Virus record (IMG/VR): IMGVR_UViG_3300046694_000629
Span: 1-57,090 of that record
Length of the DNA: 57,090 bases
Source: a virus
Strand: one strand, 5' to 3'
A model generated the notes under the pieces. It did no database searches, was not told the DNA's origin, and saw nothing but the letters and a program-made list of their open reading frames with translations. The position numbers were made by a program, and so were the translations under genes. This document shows, piece after piece, positions 27,701 to 36,802 of the stretch (positions are counted from its first letter, which is position 1; each line of letters begins with the position of its first letter).

Positions 27701-28324
27701 GTGGACAGGCCATACCCGCCAGCGTCATTGCTTGAGCTGTCTGAGCTATCCGATTTCGGCATCCGTCTGACTCCGGCACCGGATGTATGGGAATGGCTCC
27801 AAACCGAGATCCTTGCCGACACCGGAAGCATTCACAACGAAGACCATGCCCATCTGATCGATGCGGACATCCGTGTGATGTGGGCGTCTGCTGCTTTCAC
27901 GAAGAAGGGTCGCACTGTGGTGGGCCAGGCCGAACAGGTAGCGTTCCGCGCCGGCGGTTGGCAGAAAGCCCGAATGGAACAGCAGATGCTGGATTGGTTC
28001 GGCGACGTGCCGGCCTACATCATCACGTTGGCTGCTGACTACTGCGCTCAGTGCAGTGACGCTGACTTTTGCGCGCTGGTTGAACATGAGCTGTATCACA
28101 TCGCCCAGGCGACCGATAAATACGGTCAGCCAGCCTTCACCCAGGAAGGATTGCCCAAGCTTGAGATGCGCGGACACGACGTTGAAGAGTTCGTCGGTGT
28201 GGTGCGTCGTTATGGGGCAAGCCCTCAAGTTCAAGAGCTGGTGGACGCTGCAAACAATCCTGCCGAGGTGGGGAAAATGAACATATCGAGGGCCTGCAGA
28301 ACCTGTCTGCTCAAGTCGGCCTGA
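27701..28324 (+). CDS. Putative metallopeptidase-like phage protein
   Basis: A 207-residue protein containing HELYH at residues 129-133 (CALVEHELYHIAQ), an HExxH zinc-protease motif with its helix, preceded by a strand (PAYIITLAADYCAQCSD). Phage proteins of this family sit just before the terminase genes and are annotated as putative metallopeptidases; their substrate is unknown. The start is a GTG with AAGGTGAT upstream. The third zinc ligand could be in MRGHDVEEF (about 155-163). Confidence 0.78.
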   Translation: MDRPYPPASLLELSELSDFGIRLTPAPDVWEWLQTEILADTGSIHNEDHAHLIDADIRVMWASAAFTKKGRTVVGQAEQVAFRAGGWQKARMEQQMLDWFGDVPAYIITLAADYCAQCSDADFCALVEHELYHIAQATDKYGQPAFTQEGLPKLEMRGHDVEEFVGVVRRYGASPQVQELVDAANNPAEVGKMNISRACRTCLLKSA

Positions 28325-28354
28325 CTTTGACAGTACTTTGACGGATGCCCACTT

Positions 28355-28816
28355 ATGGCCGCACTCAGAGACGAGGTGAAAGCCTTTGTTGTACAGGCGC
28401 TGGCCTGCTTTGACACGCCATCTCAAGTGGTGGCCTCAGTCAAAGAAACATTCGGGATCGATGTCACTCGCCAGCAGTGCGAGGCATACGACCCCACGAA
28501 ATATGTCGGGCGGAGCCTGAACCAGAAGTGGAAGACGCTGTTTGAAGACACGCGCGCCCGCTTCCGAGAAGAAACCGCCGAGATCCCGATCGCCAACCGC
28601 GCTTACCGTCTTCGGGCCATGAACAGGTTTGTTGAGCGGGCGGAGACGATGAAGAACATCGGCCTCGCCATGCAGATCCTCGAACAGGCCGCGAAGGAAG
28701 TCGGCGACGTCTACGTCAATCGCCACCGGAAGGATGAGCCTGACGACGAACCGGCAATCCCGACGCGCATTCAGGTCGACGTAGTGGATGCGAGGAAGCC
28801 GAATGCCGAGCCTTAA
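28355..28816 (+). CDS. DUF2280 terminase small subunit candidate
   Basis: A 153-residue protein. MAALRDEVKAFVVQALACFD, then TPSQVVASVKETFGIDVTRQ, QCEAYDP and FREETAEIPIANRAYRLRAM match DUF2280, the family that directly precedes terminase large subunits in many Pseudomonas phages. The first 45 residues contain a helix-turn-helix suitable for recognising the packaging site. It overlaps the large-subunit gene by 14 bases. Role inferred strongly from context. Confidence 0.85.
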   Translation: MAALRDEVKAFVVQALACFDTPSQVVASVKETFGIDVTRQQCEAYDPTKYVGRSLNQKWKTLFEDTRARFREETAEIPIANRAYRLRAMNRFVERAETMKNIGLAMQILEQAAKEVGDVYVNRHRKDEPDDEPAIPTRIQVDVVDARKPNAEP

Positions 28817-30104
28817 CGTTCCGCAGTCGCAGTTCCTCTTATTGCCCCACAAGTTTCGCGCTTTCGTTGCTGGCTTCGGCTCCGGGAAGACTTGGGTCGG
28901 ATGCTCGGCGCTCAGCAAGCATTTCATGGAGTGGCCCGGCGTCAACGCTGGTTACTTTGCACCGACTTACCCGCAGATTCGAGACATCTTCTATCCAACG
29001 ATGGAGGAGGTGGCCTACGACTGGGGGCTGAAGACCAAGATCAACCAGGCGAACCATGAGGTTCACATCTACAGCGGCCGGCAGTATCGCGGCACTGTGA
29101 TTTGCCGGTCGATGGAGAAGCCACAGACCATCGTCGGCTTCAAGATCGGCCACGCTCTGGTCGATGAGCTGGACGTGTTGACGTCGATCAAGGCGCAGCA
29201 GGCCTGGCGCAAGATCATTGCCCGGATGCGTTACAACCTGCCCGGGCTGAAAAACGGCGTGGACGTGACCACAACGCCGGAAGGCTTCAAGTTCGTCTTT
29301 CTGCAGTTCGTGAAGCAGTTGCGCGATAAGCCGGCGCTGAAGGAAATGTATGGGCTGATCCAAGCCAGCACCTTCGACAACGAACTAAACCTGCCTGACG
29401 ACTACATCGCCTCGCTGATGGAGTCGTATCCCGAGCAGCTGATCCGCGCGTACTTGAACGGCCAGTTCGTCAACCTGACGTCCGGGTCGATCTACCACGC
29501 CTACGACCGCAAGCTGAACCAGTGCTTCGACACAGTCCAGCCCGGTGAGCCTTTGTTCATCGGTATGGACTTCAACGTCGGCAAGATGGCGGCAATCACA
29601 CACGTCAAACGTGATCAGGGCCTGCCGCGCGCCGTGGACGAGTTGATGGATGGCTATGACACACCGGACATGATCCGTCGGATTAAAGAGCGGTACTGGG
29701 AACACACCGGCAACGACTACAAGAAGACCTGCGAGATCCGGATCTACCCGGACGCCTCCGGCGATTCGCGCAAGTCGGTCAATGCCAGCCTCACTGATAT
29801 CGCCATGCTCAAGCAGGCAGGTTTCACGGTCATCGCGCCGGCGGCTAACCCACCCGTAAAGGATCGGATCAATGCCATGAACGCCATGTTCTGCAATGCG
29901 CAGGGCGAGCGGCGTTACCTGGTTAACCCGTTTACATGCCCAACCTACGCCGATGGCCTGGAACAGCAAATCTGGGCACCCAACGGCGAGCCGGACAAGA
30001 GCCAAGGCAACGACCACGCCAACGACGGCGGCGGTTACTTCATTCACCGCGAGTACCCGATCATCAAACCGGTCACCGCTATCAAAATGGGATACGCCCG
30101 ATGA
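28803..30104 (+). CDS. Terminase large subunit
   Basis: A 433-residue packaging motor and nuclease. Walker A is at 24-30 (GFGSGKT) and Walker B at 117-122 (HALVDE). The C-terminal nuclease carries acidic residues in LFIGMDFNVG (about 250-259) and IYPDASGDSRK (about 315-325). I use the ATG at 28803, which has GAGGAAG eight bases upstream; the ATG at 28788 is less likely. It would pump DNA into the prohead through the portal encoded next. Confidence 0.95.
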   Translation: MPSLNVPQSQFLLLPHKFRAFVAGFGSGKTWVGCSALSKHFMEWPGVNAGYFAPTYPQIRDIFYPTMEEVAYDWGLKTKINQANHEVHIYSGRQYRGTVICRSMEKPQTIVGFKIGHALVDELDVLTSIKAQQAWRKIIARMRYNLPGLKNGVDVTTTPEGFKFVFLQFVKQLRDKPALKEMYGLIQASTFDNELNLPDDYIASLMESYPEQLIRAYLNGQFVNLTSGSIYHAYDRKLNQCFDTVQPGEPLFIGMDFNVGKMAAITHVKRDQGLPRAVDELMDGYDTPDMIRRIKERYWEHTGNDYKKTCEIRIYPDASGDSRKSVNASLTDIAMLKQAGFTVIAPAANPPVKDRINAMNAMFCNAQGERRYLVNPFTCPTYADGLEQQIWAPNGEPDKSQGNDHANDGGGYFIHREYPIIKPVTAIKMGYAR

Positions 30105-31519
30105 GCAACGACGTCTCCTTCAAGCGGGCGGACTACATCGAAGTGCTGGATCGCTGGGCAACTGTGCGTGACGTTTGCGCCGGTCAGCACAGGGTTGTTG
30201 ACCGACTGCCGTACATCAACGCTCACGACAAGTCGCCGGAGAACGTAGACCGAAACAAAGCCTATCGCGAACGGGCGGTGTTCAAGAACGCTACCGGTCA
30301 CACGCGCAATGGCTTGCTCGGTTTGGCGTTTCACAAAGACCCGACGCTGACAGTCGCCAAGAAGATGGAGTACTTACAGGACAACGCCAACGGCTCCGGT
30401 GTGAGCATCTACCAGCATTCGCAGGGCACGCTGGAAAAGGTGCTTGAGGCTGGGCGGCATGGTCTGTACGTCGATTATCACCAAGACAGCGGCACCGGTG
30501 GGCACTCGGTGATCCTGTCGTACTACGCAGAAGACATCATCAACTGGCGTACAGGCATGGTGAACGGTCACAGCGTGCTGACCCTTGTGGTGCTGCGCGA
30601 GTCGCCGGAGATTGAAGACGGTTTCGGTTTCAAGGTGGTCGAGCAATACCGGGAGCTGGCTCTCGAGGATGATGGCTTCGTCTGCCGCGTTTGGCGCCGA
30701 TCCGGGCCGAAAGGTGGTGGGCCGCTGGCCGTTGTTCAGGAATTCAAACCCACCGGCGCCGCCGGCCGCTTGAAGGAGATTCCGTTCACCTTCGTCGGCG
30801 CGCAGAACAACGATCCAAGCATCGATGAATCACCGCTCTACGACATCGCCATGATCAACCTGGGCCACTATCGGAACAGCGCCGACTACGAGGACAGCGT
30901 CTTCTGGTGCGGCCAAGCCCAGCCATGGATTTCCGGTCTGGACGAGCAGTGGCGCGACTGGATGGAGAAGAACGGCGTTTACGTCGGCTCCCGCGCCCCG
31001 ATGATGCTGCCAACAGGTGGCGCCTTCGGTTATGCGCAGCCGCTGCCGAACACATTGGTGAAGGAGGCCATGGCCGACAAAAACCAGATGATGATCGAGC
31101 TCGGCGCACGGATGGTCGTGGCTTCTCTCTCGTCCAAGACGGCGACCGAAGCCCGTGGTGATCAGTCGGCATCGACATCGGTGCTCGCCGGCTGTGTGGC
31201 GAACGTCACCGAGGCGTACACCCGGGCAATCATGTGGTGCTGCACCTACATGGGCGTCGACGACGCGAAGGTTGCGTACCAGATCAACCAAGAGTTCGTG
31301 GAACTGACGGCAGATCCGCAAATGATCACCGCGCTGGTCGGCCTCTGGCAGAACGGTGGATTCGCCAAAGCGGATCTTCGGGCCTATCTGCGCAAACTGG
31401 GCCTGATCGCGCCAGAGCGCACTGACAAGCAGATCGACGGTGAGCTGGCAGAGCAGGGCGACGGCCTGGGCCTGGACGATGAGGACAAAGTAGATGGCGG
31501 CAAACCAAGCAATCCTTGA
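30101..31519 (+). CDS. Portal protein (DUF4055)
   Basis: A 472-residue portal. Recognisable are YIEVLDRWATVRDVCAGQHR, FKNATGHTRNGLLGLAFHKD, GRHGLYVDY and the C-terminal GARMVVASLSSKTATEARGD, all typical of the DUF4055 portal family. It forms the dodecameric DNA gate of the head. The ATG at 30101 overlaps the terminase stop as ATGA. The acidic end (LGLDDEDKVDGGKPSNP) overlaps the next gene by 26 bases. Confidence 0.92.
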   Translation: MSNDVSFKRADYIEVLDRWATVRDVCAGQHRVVDRLPYINAHDKSPENVDRNKAYRERAVFKNATGHTRNGLLGLAFHKDPTLTVAKKMEYLQDNANGSGVSIYQHSQGTLEKVLEAGRHGLYVDYHQDSGTGGHSVILSYYAEDIINWRTGMVNGHSVLTLVVLRESPEIEDGFGFKVVEQYRELALEDDGFVCRVWRRSGPKGGGPLAVVQEFKPTGAAGRLKEIPFTFVGAQNNDPSIDESPLYDIAMINLGHYRNSADYEDSVFWCGQAQPWISGLDEQWRDWMEKNGVYVGSRAPMMLPTGGAFGYAQPLPNTLVKEAMADKNQMMIELGARMVVASLSSKTATEARGDQSASTSVLAGCVANVTEAYTRAIMWCCTYMGVDDAKVAYQINQEFVELTADPQMITALVGLWQNGGFAKADLRAYLRKLGLIAPERTDKQIDGELAEQGDGLGLDDEDKVDGGKPSNP

Positions 31520-32579
31520 CGCCACGATTCGGCACGCGGTCTTCCTCGAAAAGCTGAAGGCTGGGGAGGTCGGCAAGTTCGCTCCCTTCCTGAAGGAGAT
31601 CGACCGCTCGATCCGCGACCGGCTCACCCAGTCGGATCTGACCGAGTACAACGTGAAGCGGCTGGAAGCGCTGCTGAAAGAGGTCGACAGTCTGCTGCTG
31701 GGCATCTTCGACCGCTACAGCGCGCAACTGAACCTCGACCTGATCGACATCGCCAACTACGAGGCTGAGTTTGAGGCTTCGAGCCTGGCCCGGTCTGCGC
31801 CGGTTGGTGTCTCGTTGGATGTGGTTGCGCCGACGGCAGTGGCTATCCGCACGGCGGTGCTAACCAATCCCCTCAGTGTGCGCGGCACCGGCGGAGGTAA
31901 GCTGCTGAAGTCGTTCATCAAGGGATGGACGAGTGCCGAGCGCGATCGCGTCACCGGCACGATCCGGCAGGGCTTCTTCGAAGGGCAAACGAACTTCCAG
32001 ATCATCCGCAACATCCGCGGCACTAAGTTGGCCGGATACAAGGATGGCATTCTCGCCACCACAAACCGTAATGCCAGCACTGTCGTGCACACCGCGATAC
32101 AGCATGTGTCGTCTCAGGCACGCATGGAGGTGGCGAAGGCCAACACCGACATCGTTGAGGAGATCCAGATAGTCGCAACGCTGGATAGCAAGACGAGCCA
32201 GCAATGCCGCTCATTGGATGGTCGTCGGTTTCCCGTAACGTCGGGGCCGCGGCCGCCGTTTCACCCGAATTGCCGATCCACTTTCATCATGCTGACCAGG
32301 CTCAGCGAGATGTTCGCAAAGGGCGCGACGCGAGCAGCAGTAGGCGCAGGCGGAGCAGGTCAGGTCAGTGCCAGTCTCGATTACTACAACTGGCTGAAAG
32401 ATCAGCCAGCAGCGTTTCAGGACGAAGCAATCGGGCCGGTGCGAGCAAAACTGTTTCGCGAAGGGGGCTTGACGGTCGAGCGCTTCACCGAGCTGCAACT
32501 CGATCGCAATTTCGCGCCTCTGACACTTGCACAAATGAAAGCGCTGGAGCCTTTGGCATTCGAGCGTGCCGGCATTTGA
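31494..32579 (+). CDS. Head morphogenesis protein (Mu F / SPP1 gp7-like)
   Basis: A 361-residue minor head protein. The diagnostic C-terminal motif VATLDSKTSQQCRSLDGRRF, then RPPFHPNCRST is that of the phage head morphogenesis family. The preceding segment (IIRNIRGTKLAGYKDGILAT, NRNASTVVHTAIQHVSSQAR) also fits. Members bind the portal and are ejected or structural in the capsid. The start lies within the end of the portal gene. Confident family call. Confidence 0.92.
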   Translation: MAANQAILDATIRHAVFLEKLKAGEVGKFAPFLKEIDRSIRDRLTQSDLTEYNVKRLEALLKEVDSLLLGIFDRYSAQLNLDLIDIANYEAEFEASSLARSAPVGVSLDVVAPTAVAIRTAVLTNPLSVRGTGGGKLLKSFIKGWTSAERDRVTGTIRQGFFEGQTNFQIIRNIRGTKLAGYKDGILATTNRNASTVVHTAIQHVSSQARMEVAKANTDIVEEIQIVATLDSKTSQQCRSLDGRRFPVTSGPRPPFHPNCRSTFIMLTRLSEMFAKGATRAAVGAGGAGQVSASLDYYNWLKDQPAAFQDEAIGPVRAKLFREGGLTVERFTELQLDRNFAPLTLAQMKALEPLAFERAGI

Positions 32580-32597
32580 CGCAAGAAACTCAACCAG

Positions 32598-32617
32598 CCG
32601 CCTTCGGGCGGTTTTTT
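32598..32617 (+). terminator. Intrinsic terminator-like hairpin between head genes
   Basis: CCGCC-TTCG-GGCGG followed by six T: a very stable tetraloop hairpin with T-run, directly after the head morphogenesis gene. It would lower late transcription of downstream genes unless the polymerase carries an antitermination complex, consistent with Q-type control. Confidence 0.75.
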
Positions 32618-32661
32618 ATTGCCTGCAAAGCGGGCAACACATACCCAAGGGGTGCATCAAC

Positions 32662-33390
32662 GTGGCAGAAGAAAACGAAATCGACCTGGACAATCCGGCA
32701 ATCAAGGCCGCTATCGCGACTGCCGTTGAGACCTCTGTTTCTGGTCTGAAAACCAAAAACTCCGAGCTGCTGGGCAAGCTGAAGGAAACCACCGGCAAGC
32801 TGACTCAGTTCGAAACGCAATTCGAGGGCATCGATATCGACGCCGTCAAAGGCCTGCTCAGTCGGGCCGGTCAAGACGAAGAAACCAAGCTGCTGACTGA
32901 GGGCAAGGTGGACGAGGTGTTCAATCGTCGCACCGAGCGCTTGCGCGCCGACAACGATAAGCAGTTGAAAGCCGTTACAGCGCGCGCAGAGAAGGCTGAA
33001 GCGTTTGCCACTAAGTTCCAGGGCAAAGTCCTGGGCGATTCGGTGCGCGGTGCAGCACTGAAAGCCGGCGCTCTGCCGGAAGCCACCGACGACATCATCC
33101 TGCGCGCCAAAGGCGTGTTCTCGCTTAACGAAGAGGGTGAAGCGGTCGCCGTCGATGAATCCGGCCAAGTCATCCTCGGCAAAGACGGCAAGACCCCTCT
33201 GGCTCCGCTCGAATGGGCGGAATCTCTGCGCGAAAGCGCACCTCATCTGTGGCCAAGGGCCTCAGGGACACAAGCCCCGGGCGGGGGTAGCGGCCAGGCT
33301 GCATTCAAGCGCTCCGAAATGAATGCCGAGCAAAAGCGTGACTACCAGCGCAAGCACGGCCAAACCGCATACCTGCAATTGCCCAAGTAA
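32662..33390 (+). CDS. Scaffolding protein
   Basis: A 242-residue acidic protein, probably the internal scaffold for capsid assembly. It has a helical coiled-coil first half (SVSGLKTKNSELLGKLKETT; TEGKVDEVFNRRTERLRADN) and a C-terminal region with a basic end (AEQKRDYQRKHGQTAYLQLP), as in phage GP20-type scaffolds. The start is a GTG with AAGGGG nine bases upstream, just after the terminator. It is immediately followed by the capsid gene. Confidence 0.8.
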   Translation: MAEENEIDLDNPAIKAAIATAVETSVSGLKTKNSELLGKLKETTGKLTQFETQFEGIDIDAVKGLLSRAGQDEETKLLTEGKVDEVFNRRTERLRADNDKQLKAVTARAEKAEAFATKFQGKVLGDSVRGAALKAGALPEATDDIILRAKGVFSLNEEGEAVAVDESGQVILGKDGKTPLAPLEWAESLRESAPHLWPRASGTQAPGGGSGQAAFKRSEMNAEQKRDYQRKHGQTAYLQLPK

Positions 33391-33402
33391 GGGGATCCAC
33401 CC

Positions 33403-34365
33403 ATGGCAACGACTGTGAACAGCGACCTGATCATCTACAACGATGAGGCGCAAACTGCATACCTGGAACGTGTCCAGGACAATCTCGATGTGTTCAACGC
33501 ATCGTCCAATGGTGCGATCGTGCTCGACAACGAGCTGATCGAAGGCGACTTCCGCAAGCGCTCGTTCTACAAGATCGGCGGCTCGCTGGAGCATCGCGAC
33601 GTCAACTCCACCGGCAAAGTGACCGCGAAGAAGATCGGCGCCGGTGAGGCCGTCGGCGTCAAGGCTCCGTGGAAATACGGCCCATACCAGACCACCGAAG
33701 AAGCTTTCAAGCGCCGCGGCCGGCCGGTAGACGAGTTCTCCCAGATCATCGGCGCCGACGTTGCAGACGCCACTCTGGAGGGTTTCATCCAGTACGCCAC
33801 TGCGGCGCTGCGCGCTTCGATCAGCTCCAACGCTGAAATGGTGGTTACTGCCAACATCGAGACCGACGGCAAGAAGACCCTGACCCGTGGTATGCGCAAG
33901 TTCGGCGACAAGTTCGGTCGTATCGCGCTGTGGGTCATGCACTCCAGTGCTTACTTCGACATCGTCGACGAGGCGATCGCGAACAAGGTCTACGAAGAGG
34001 CGGGTGTCGTCATCTACGGCGGCTTGCCAGGCACTCTCGGCAAGCCGGTGCTGGTCACCGACACCGCGCCCGCAGATGTGATCTTCGGCCTACTGCCAAA
34101 CGCTGTGGTGATCACCGAGTCGCAGGCGCCTGGCTTCCGCTCCTACGCGGTGAATGACGAAGAGAACCTGGGTATCGGCTACCGCGCTGAAGGCACCGTC
34201 AACATCGATGTGCTCGGCTACAGCTGGAAGGAAGCCGCTGGTGGTGCGAACCCAACGCTTGCCGCCGTGGGTTCGGCTGCGAACTGGGTCAAGCATTCCA
34301 ACAGCAACAAAGTGACTGCTGGTGTGCTGATCACTCTGACCACCACGCCACCAGCCGGCGGCTGA
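33403..34365 (+). CDS. Major capsid protein
   Basis: A 320-residue protein of the HK97-fold type by position and pattern. The start (ATTVNSDLIIYNDEAQTAYL), the E-loop-like stretch SFYKIGGSLEHRDVNSTGKV and the P-domain region (GRIALWVMHSSAYFDIVDEA; GLPGTLGKPVLVTDTAP) fit capsid proteins of this phage group. AGGGGATCC precedes the ATG. The last 40 residues (AAVGSAANWVKHSNSNKVTA) may be a surface extension. Confidence 0.88.
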   Translation: MATTVNSDLIIYNDEAQTAYLERVQDNLDVFNASSNGAIVLDNELIEGDFRKRSFYKIGGSLEHRDVNSTGKVTAKKIGAGEAVGVKAPWKYGPYQTTEEAFKRRGRPVDEFSQIIGADVADATLEGFIQYATAALRASISSNAEMVVTANIETDGKKTLTRGMRKFGDKFGRIALWVMHSSAYFDIVDEAIANKVYEEAGVVIYGGLPGTLGKPVLVTDTAPADVIFGLLPNAVVITESQAPGFRSYAVNDEENLGIGYRAEGTVNIDVLGYSWKEAAGGANPTLAAVGSAANWVKHSNSNKVTAGVLITLTTTPPAGG

Positions 34366-34410
34366 TAATGGCCCTGACAGCGGCCAGCGATGGCCGCTAC
34401 GGAGACTTTT

Positions 34411-35001
34411 ATGGAACTGGTTTACTCCACTCAGAATTCGGACTTCGATCCGGAAAAGCGGTACCGCAATCCAGCGCATTTTGATCGGCCGGAAGCGGGC
34501 GTGACCCATGTAGTGGTAATCGGTGACTGGTCGAAGGTGGTCGACGCCTATGAGACGTTGGGCGTCGAAGTTTCGGTGACGATGCCTTTGATCAGCCAGC
34601 GTGTTGATTCGGACTGCTCCGACGCTATTGCTAGCCTGGAACAGGACAACGACACCCTCCGCGCTGAGCGTGACGGCATCCTTCGACTGATCGAAGCCGC
34701 CGAGGGGCAATCGGACCTGGAACATCCGGGCGCGGGCGAACTGCCGATCCGACTATTCGATGCGCTGAGAGCCATTCACGAAGGCGTCGTCACGATCGAG
34801 GGCAAACGCGATAATCTGGCGGGCGAGGTTGAATCGCTTCGTGCTGAAGTTGAGCGCCTGAAGGCATCAGCGGAACCGGTCGACAATGCCGAGAAGATCG
34901 CTGGTCTCAAAGCGAAGCTCGACGCCGCCAATGTGCCGTATCGAGCAAATGCTTCGGTTGAGTCGCTGGAAAAGGCGGTCTCTGAGCTTCCGAACGCGTA
35001 A
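34411..35001 (+). CDS. Head protein with HeH/LEM-like C-terminus
   Basis: A 196-residue protein. The first 60 residues are beta/alpha (MELVYSTQNSDFDPEKRYRN; HVVVIGDWSKVVDAYETLGV). A coiled coil follows at about 72-160, and the last 35 residues (IAGLKAKLDAANVPYRANAS, ESLEKAVSEL) form a HeH/LEM-like helix-extended-loop-helix motif. GGAG lies eight bases before the ATG at 34411. HeH domains in phage proteins are thought to bind DNA. A capsid-associated or decoration role is inferred from position after the capsid gene. Confidence 0.7.
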   Translation: MELVYSTQNSDFDPEKRYRNPAHFDRPEAGVTHVVVIGDWSKVVDAYETLGVEVSVTMPLISQRVDSDCSDAIASLEQDNDTLRAERDGILRLIEAAEGQSDLEHPGAGELPIRLFDALRAIHEGVVTIEGKRDNLAGEVESLRAEVERLKASAEPVDNAEKIAGLKAKLDAANVPYRANASVESLEKAVSELPNA

Positions 35002-35056
35002 TAATCCGGGTGCGCATTCATTGGTGCCCGATTCAAAAAACACAGCGAGCTGATTC

Positions 35057-35560
35057 ATGACTCTCATCATTGAGGACGGTACCGGCAAGCCTGACGCCGA
35101 AAGCTACGCATCCGCCGAAGACCTGGCCATGTACGCCTTGAAGTTCGGCGTGACCATCCCGGCAGAAGTGCTAGCACAGGAAGCCCTGCTGCGCCGGGCC
35201 GCGCTGGCAATGAATGGCATGACGTGGAAAGGGCGAAAGTCCAACAGCGAACAGGCCCTGTCCTGGCCGCGCCGCGGCGTCGAATTGGATTACGAACTCA
35301 AGCCCGACAACTACCTGCCTGCGCGGATCCAGTACGGGCAAATGGCGCTGGCTGCTGAGATCCACACCGACGACGTTGACCCGATCGAAAAACGCAAAGG
35401 CGCGATTACCCGGGAGCGGGTTGAAGGTGCGGTTGATCGCGAGTACGCGACGATCCCGAATACTAGTGGCCGACTGTTGCCGGCGGCGCCGGATCGCCCG
35501 AGCGCAACGCAGTTTGCTGACTACCTACAACGGCGGGGGGTTTTTGCCGTCAGGGCGTAG
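35057..35560 (+). CDS. Head-tail connector (DnaT-like annotated family)
   Basis: A 167-residue protein, MTLIIEDGTGKPDAESYASA, then EALLRRAALAMNGMTWKGRK, ALSWPRRGV, a pattern widely annotated as putative DnaT-like ssDNA-binding protein but located in head-tail connector clusters. The fold (helical, with W-x-G-x-x and P-R-x-G) matches gp6/gp15-type adaptor proteins that attach to the portal. Structural role preferred. Confidence 0.8.
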   Translation: MTLIIEDGTGKPDAESYASAEDLAMYALKFGVTIPAEVLAQEALLRRAALAMNGMTWKGRKSNSEQALSWPRRGVELDYELKPDNYLPARIQYGQMALAAEIHTDDVDPIEKRKGAITRERVEGAVDREYATIPNTSGRLLPAAPDRPSATQFADYLQRRGVFAVRA

Positions 35561-35600
35561 TGGGACTAGGATTGTTGCTCCAATGACAAGGAGCCTGATT

Positions 35601-35804
35601 ATGACTGGCGAACATCTGATTTACGCAAAGCAAAAAGAACAGGATGAGAAAGACGCCTGGGACATGTATGCAAGCTCGGCCTTGGGGGCGGTTGTCATGC
35701 CGGGCGCTGCGAGGCGTGAAATGGTTGCGCTGGCTGCCGAGTACGCGTCGATGCTGCTCGAAGAGCGCAGGAAGATATTCGCAGGCTCCACATCTCAAAC
35801 TTAA
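35601..35804 (+). CDS. Small helical protein in the connector cluster
   Basis: A 67-residue protein, MTGEHLIYAKQKEQDEKDAW, then REMVALAAEYASMLLEERRK, helical and charged. AAGGAG lies nine bases before the ATG at 35601. It stands between two head-tail connector genes. No family recognised; could be a chaperone or an inserted small gene. Confidence 0.62.
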   Translation: MTGEHLIYAKQKEQDEKDAWDMYASSALGAVVMPGAARREMVALAAEYASMLLEERRKIFAGSTSQT

Positions 35805-35840
35805 AAACCAACCAATAAGGTTTCTGCATCTGGAGCCACC

Positions 35841-36209
35841 ATGGCCTTCTACGACGAAATGGCCGTGATGGCTCTGGAGATGATCACAGAGTTCGGCCAG
35901 CCCGTGACCATTAGTAAGACGGAGCCAGGAGAGTACGACCCTGATATCGGGGGCGAGTCGCCTGGCGCCACAATCGTGCAGACCGCCCAAGGCATCCTGC
36001 TCGACTTCACCGGTCAGGAATTCCAGAACAACAGCCTCATCAAGCAGGGCGACAAGAAATTAAAGATCGCCGCGCAAGGGCTGGATTGGGTACCGGACCT
36101 GCTGAACAAGGTGATCATTCAGGGGCGCACCTGGTCAATCGTGCCGCCGCTGAAAGAGGTGAATCCCGCCGGGACGCCGATCCTTTACGAGCTGCAGGTG
36201 CGGTCATGA
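35841..36209 (+). CDS. Head-tail joining (stopper-type) protein
   Basis: A 122-residue beta-rich protein, MAFYDEMAVMALEMITEFGQ, then VTISKTEPGEYDP and TPILYELQVRS. Size, order and the beta barrel-like pattern (GILLDFTGQEFQNNSLIKQG; VIIQGRTWSIVPPLKEVNPA) fit the stopper proteins of siphophages (lambda FII/SPP1 gp16 type). It is followed with a four-base overlap by the gp10-like gene. Confidence 0.78.
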   Translation: MAFYDEMAVMALEMITEFGQPVTISKTEPGEYDPDIGGESPGATIVQTAQGILLDFTGQEFQNNSLIKQGDKKLKIAAQGLDWVPDLLNKVIIQGRTWSIVPPLKEVNPAGTPILYELQVRS

Positions 36210-36802
36210 GCCGGGCGGGCGCCGGCCAGTCCGGCAGCTTCGCCCTAAGCCTAGCCGAGTTCGCCGCGCAGACCAGCGAAGCGATTGATGCCAGTGTGCG
36301 CGAGATCATCATCGAGGTCGGCAGCAGCCTGATCCGCATGTCTCCCGTGGGTAATCCGGAGATTTGGGCGCAGAACGCGGTAGCAACCCAGTACAACAAG
36401 GCCGTCGACGACCACAACACCGCGCTGCGCGGCGATCCGGCCAGCCTCACAAAGGGCGGCAGGCTGAAGAAAGGCCGCAAGCTCAACGACGGCATGGATA
36501 TCGTTGCACCGGAAGGATATGTCGGCGGCCGCTTCCGCGCGAACTGGCACATTTCCCTCGGAGTGGTCGAAAGCGTCACCTTCGACGAGGTAGACCCGAG
36601 CGGCGCCGAAACCACTGCTGCGCTGGTAGCAGCAATGAGCGACTTCACCGCCGGCCAGATGGCCTACATCATCAACAACTTGCCCTACGCGATTCCGCTG
36701 GAGTTCGGTCATTCGACTCAGGCCCCCGGCGGCATGGTCCGGGTAACCGTGGCTCGCTTTCAGCAGATCGTGCAGGAGGCCATCAGGAACAATCAGGTAT
36801 GA
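36206..36802 (+). CDS. HK97 gp10-like tail completion protein
   Basis: A 198-residue protein. FALSLAEFAAQTSEAIDASV, then REIIIEVGSSLIRMSPVGNP, RFRANWHISLGVV and YAIPLEFGHSTQAPGGMVRV fit the HK97 gp10/neck family, the final conserved part being LEFGHSxQAPxGMVR. It lies between stopper and tail terminator, as usual. The ATG at 36206 overlaps the previous stop. Confidence 0.82.
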   Translation: MSRAGAGQSGSFALSLAEFAAQTSEAIDASVREIIIEVGSSLIRMSPVGNPEIWAQNAVATQYNKAVDDHNTALRGDPASLTKGGRLKKGRKLNDGMDIVAPEGYVGGRFRANWHISLGVVESVTFDEVDPSGAETTAALVAAMSDFTAGQMAYIINNLPYAIPLEFGHSTQAPGGMVRVTVARFQQIVQEAIRNNQV

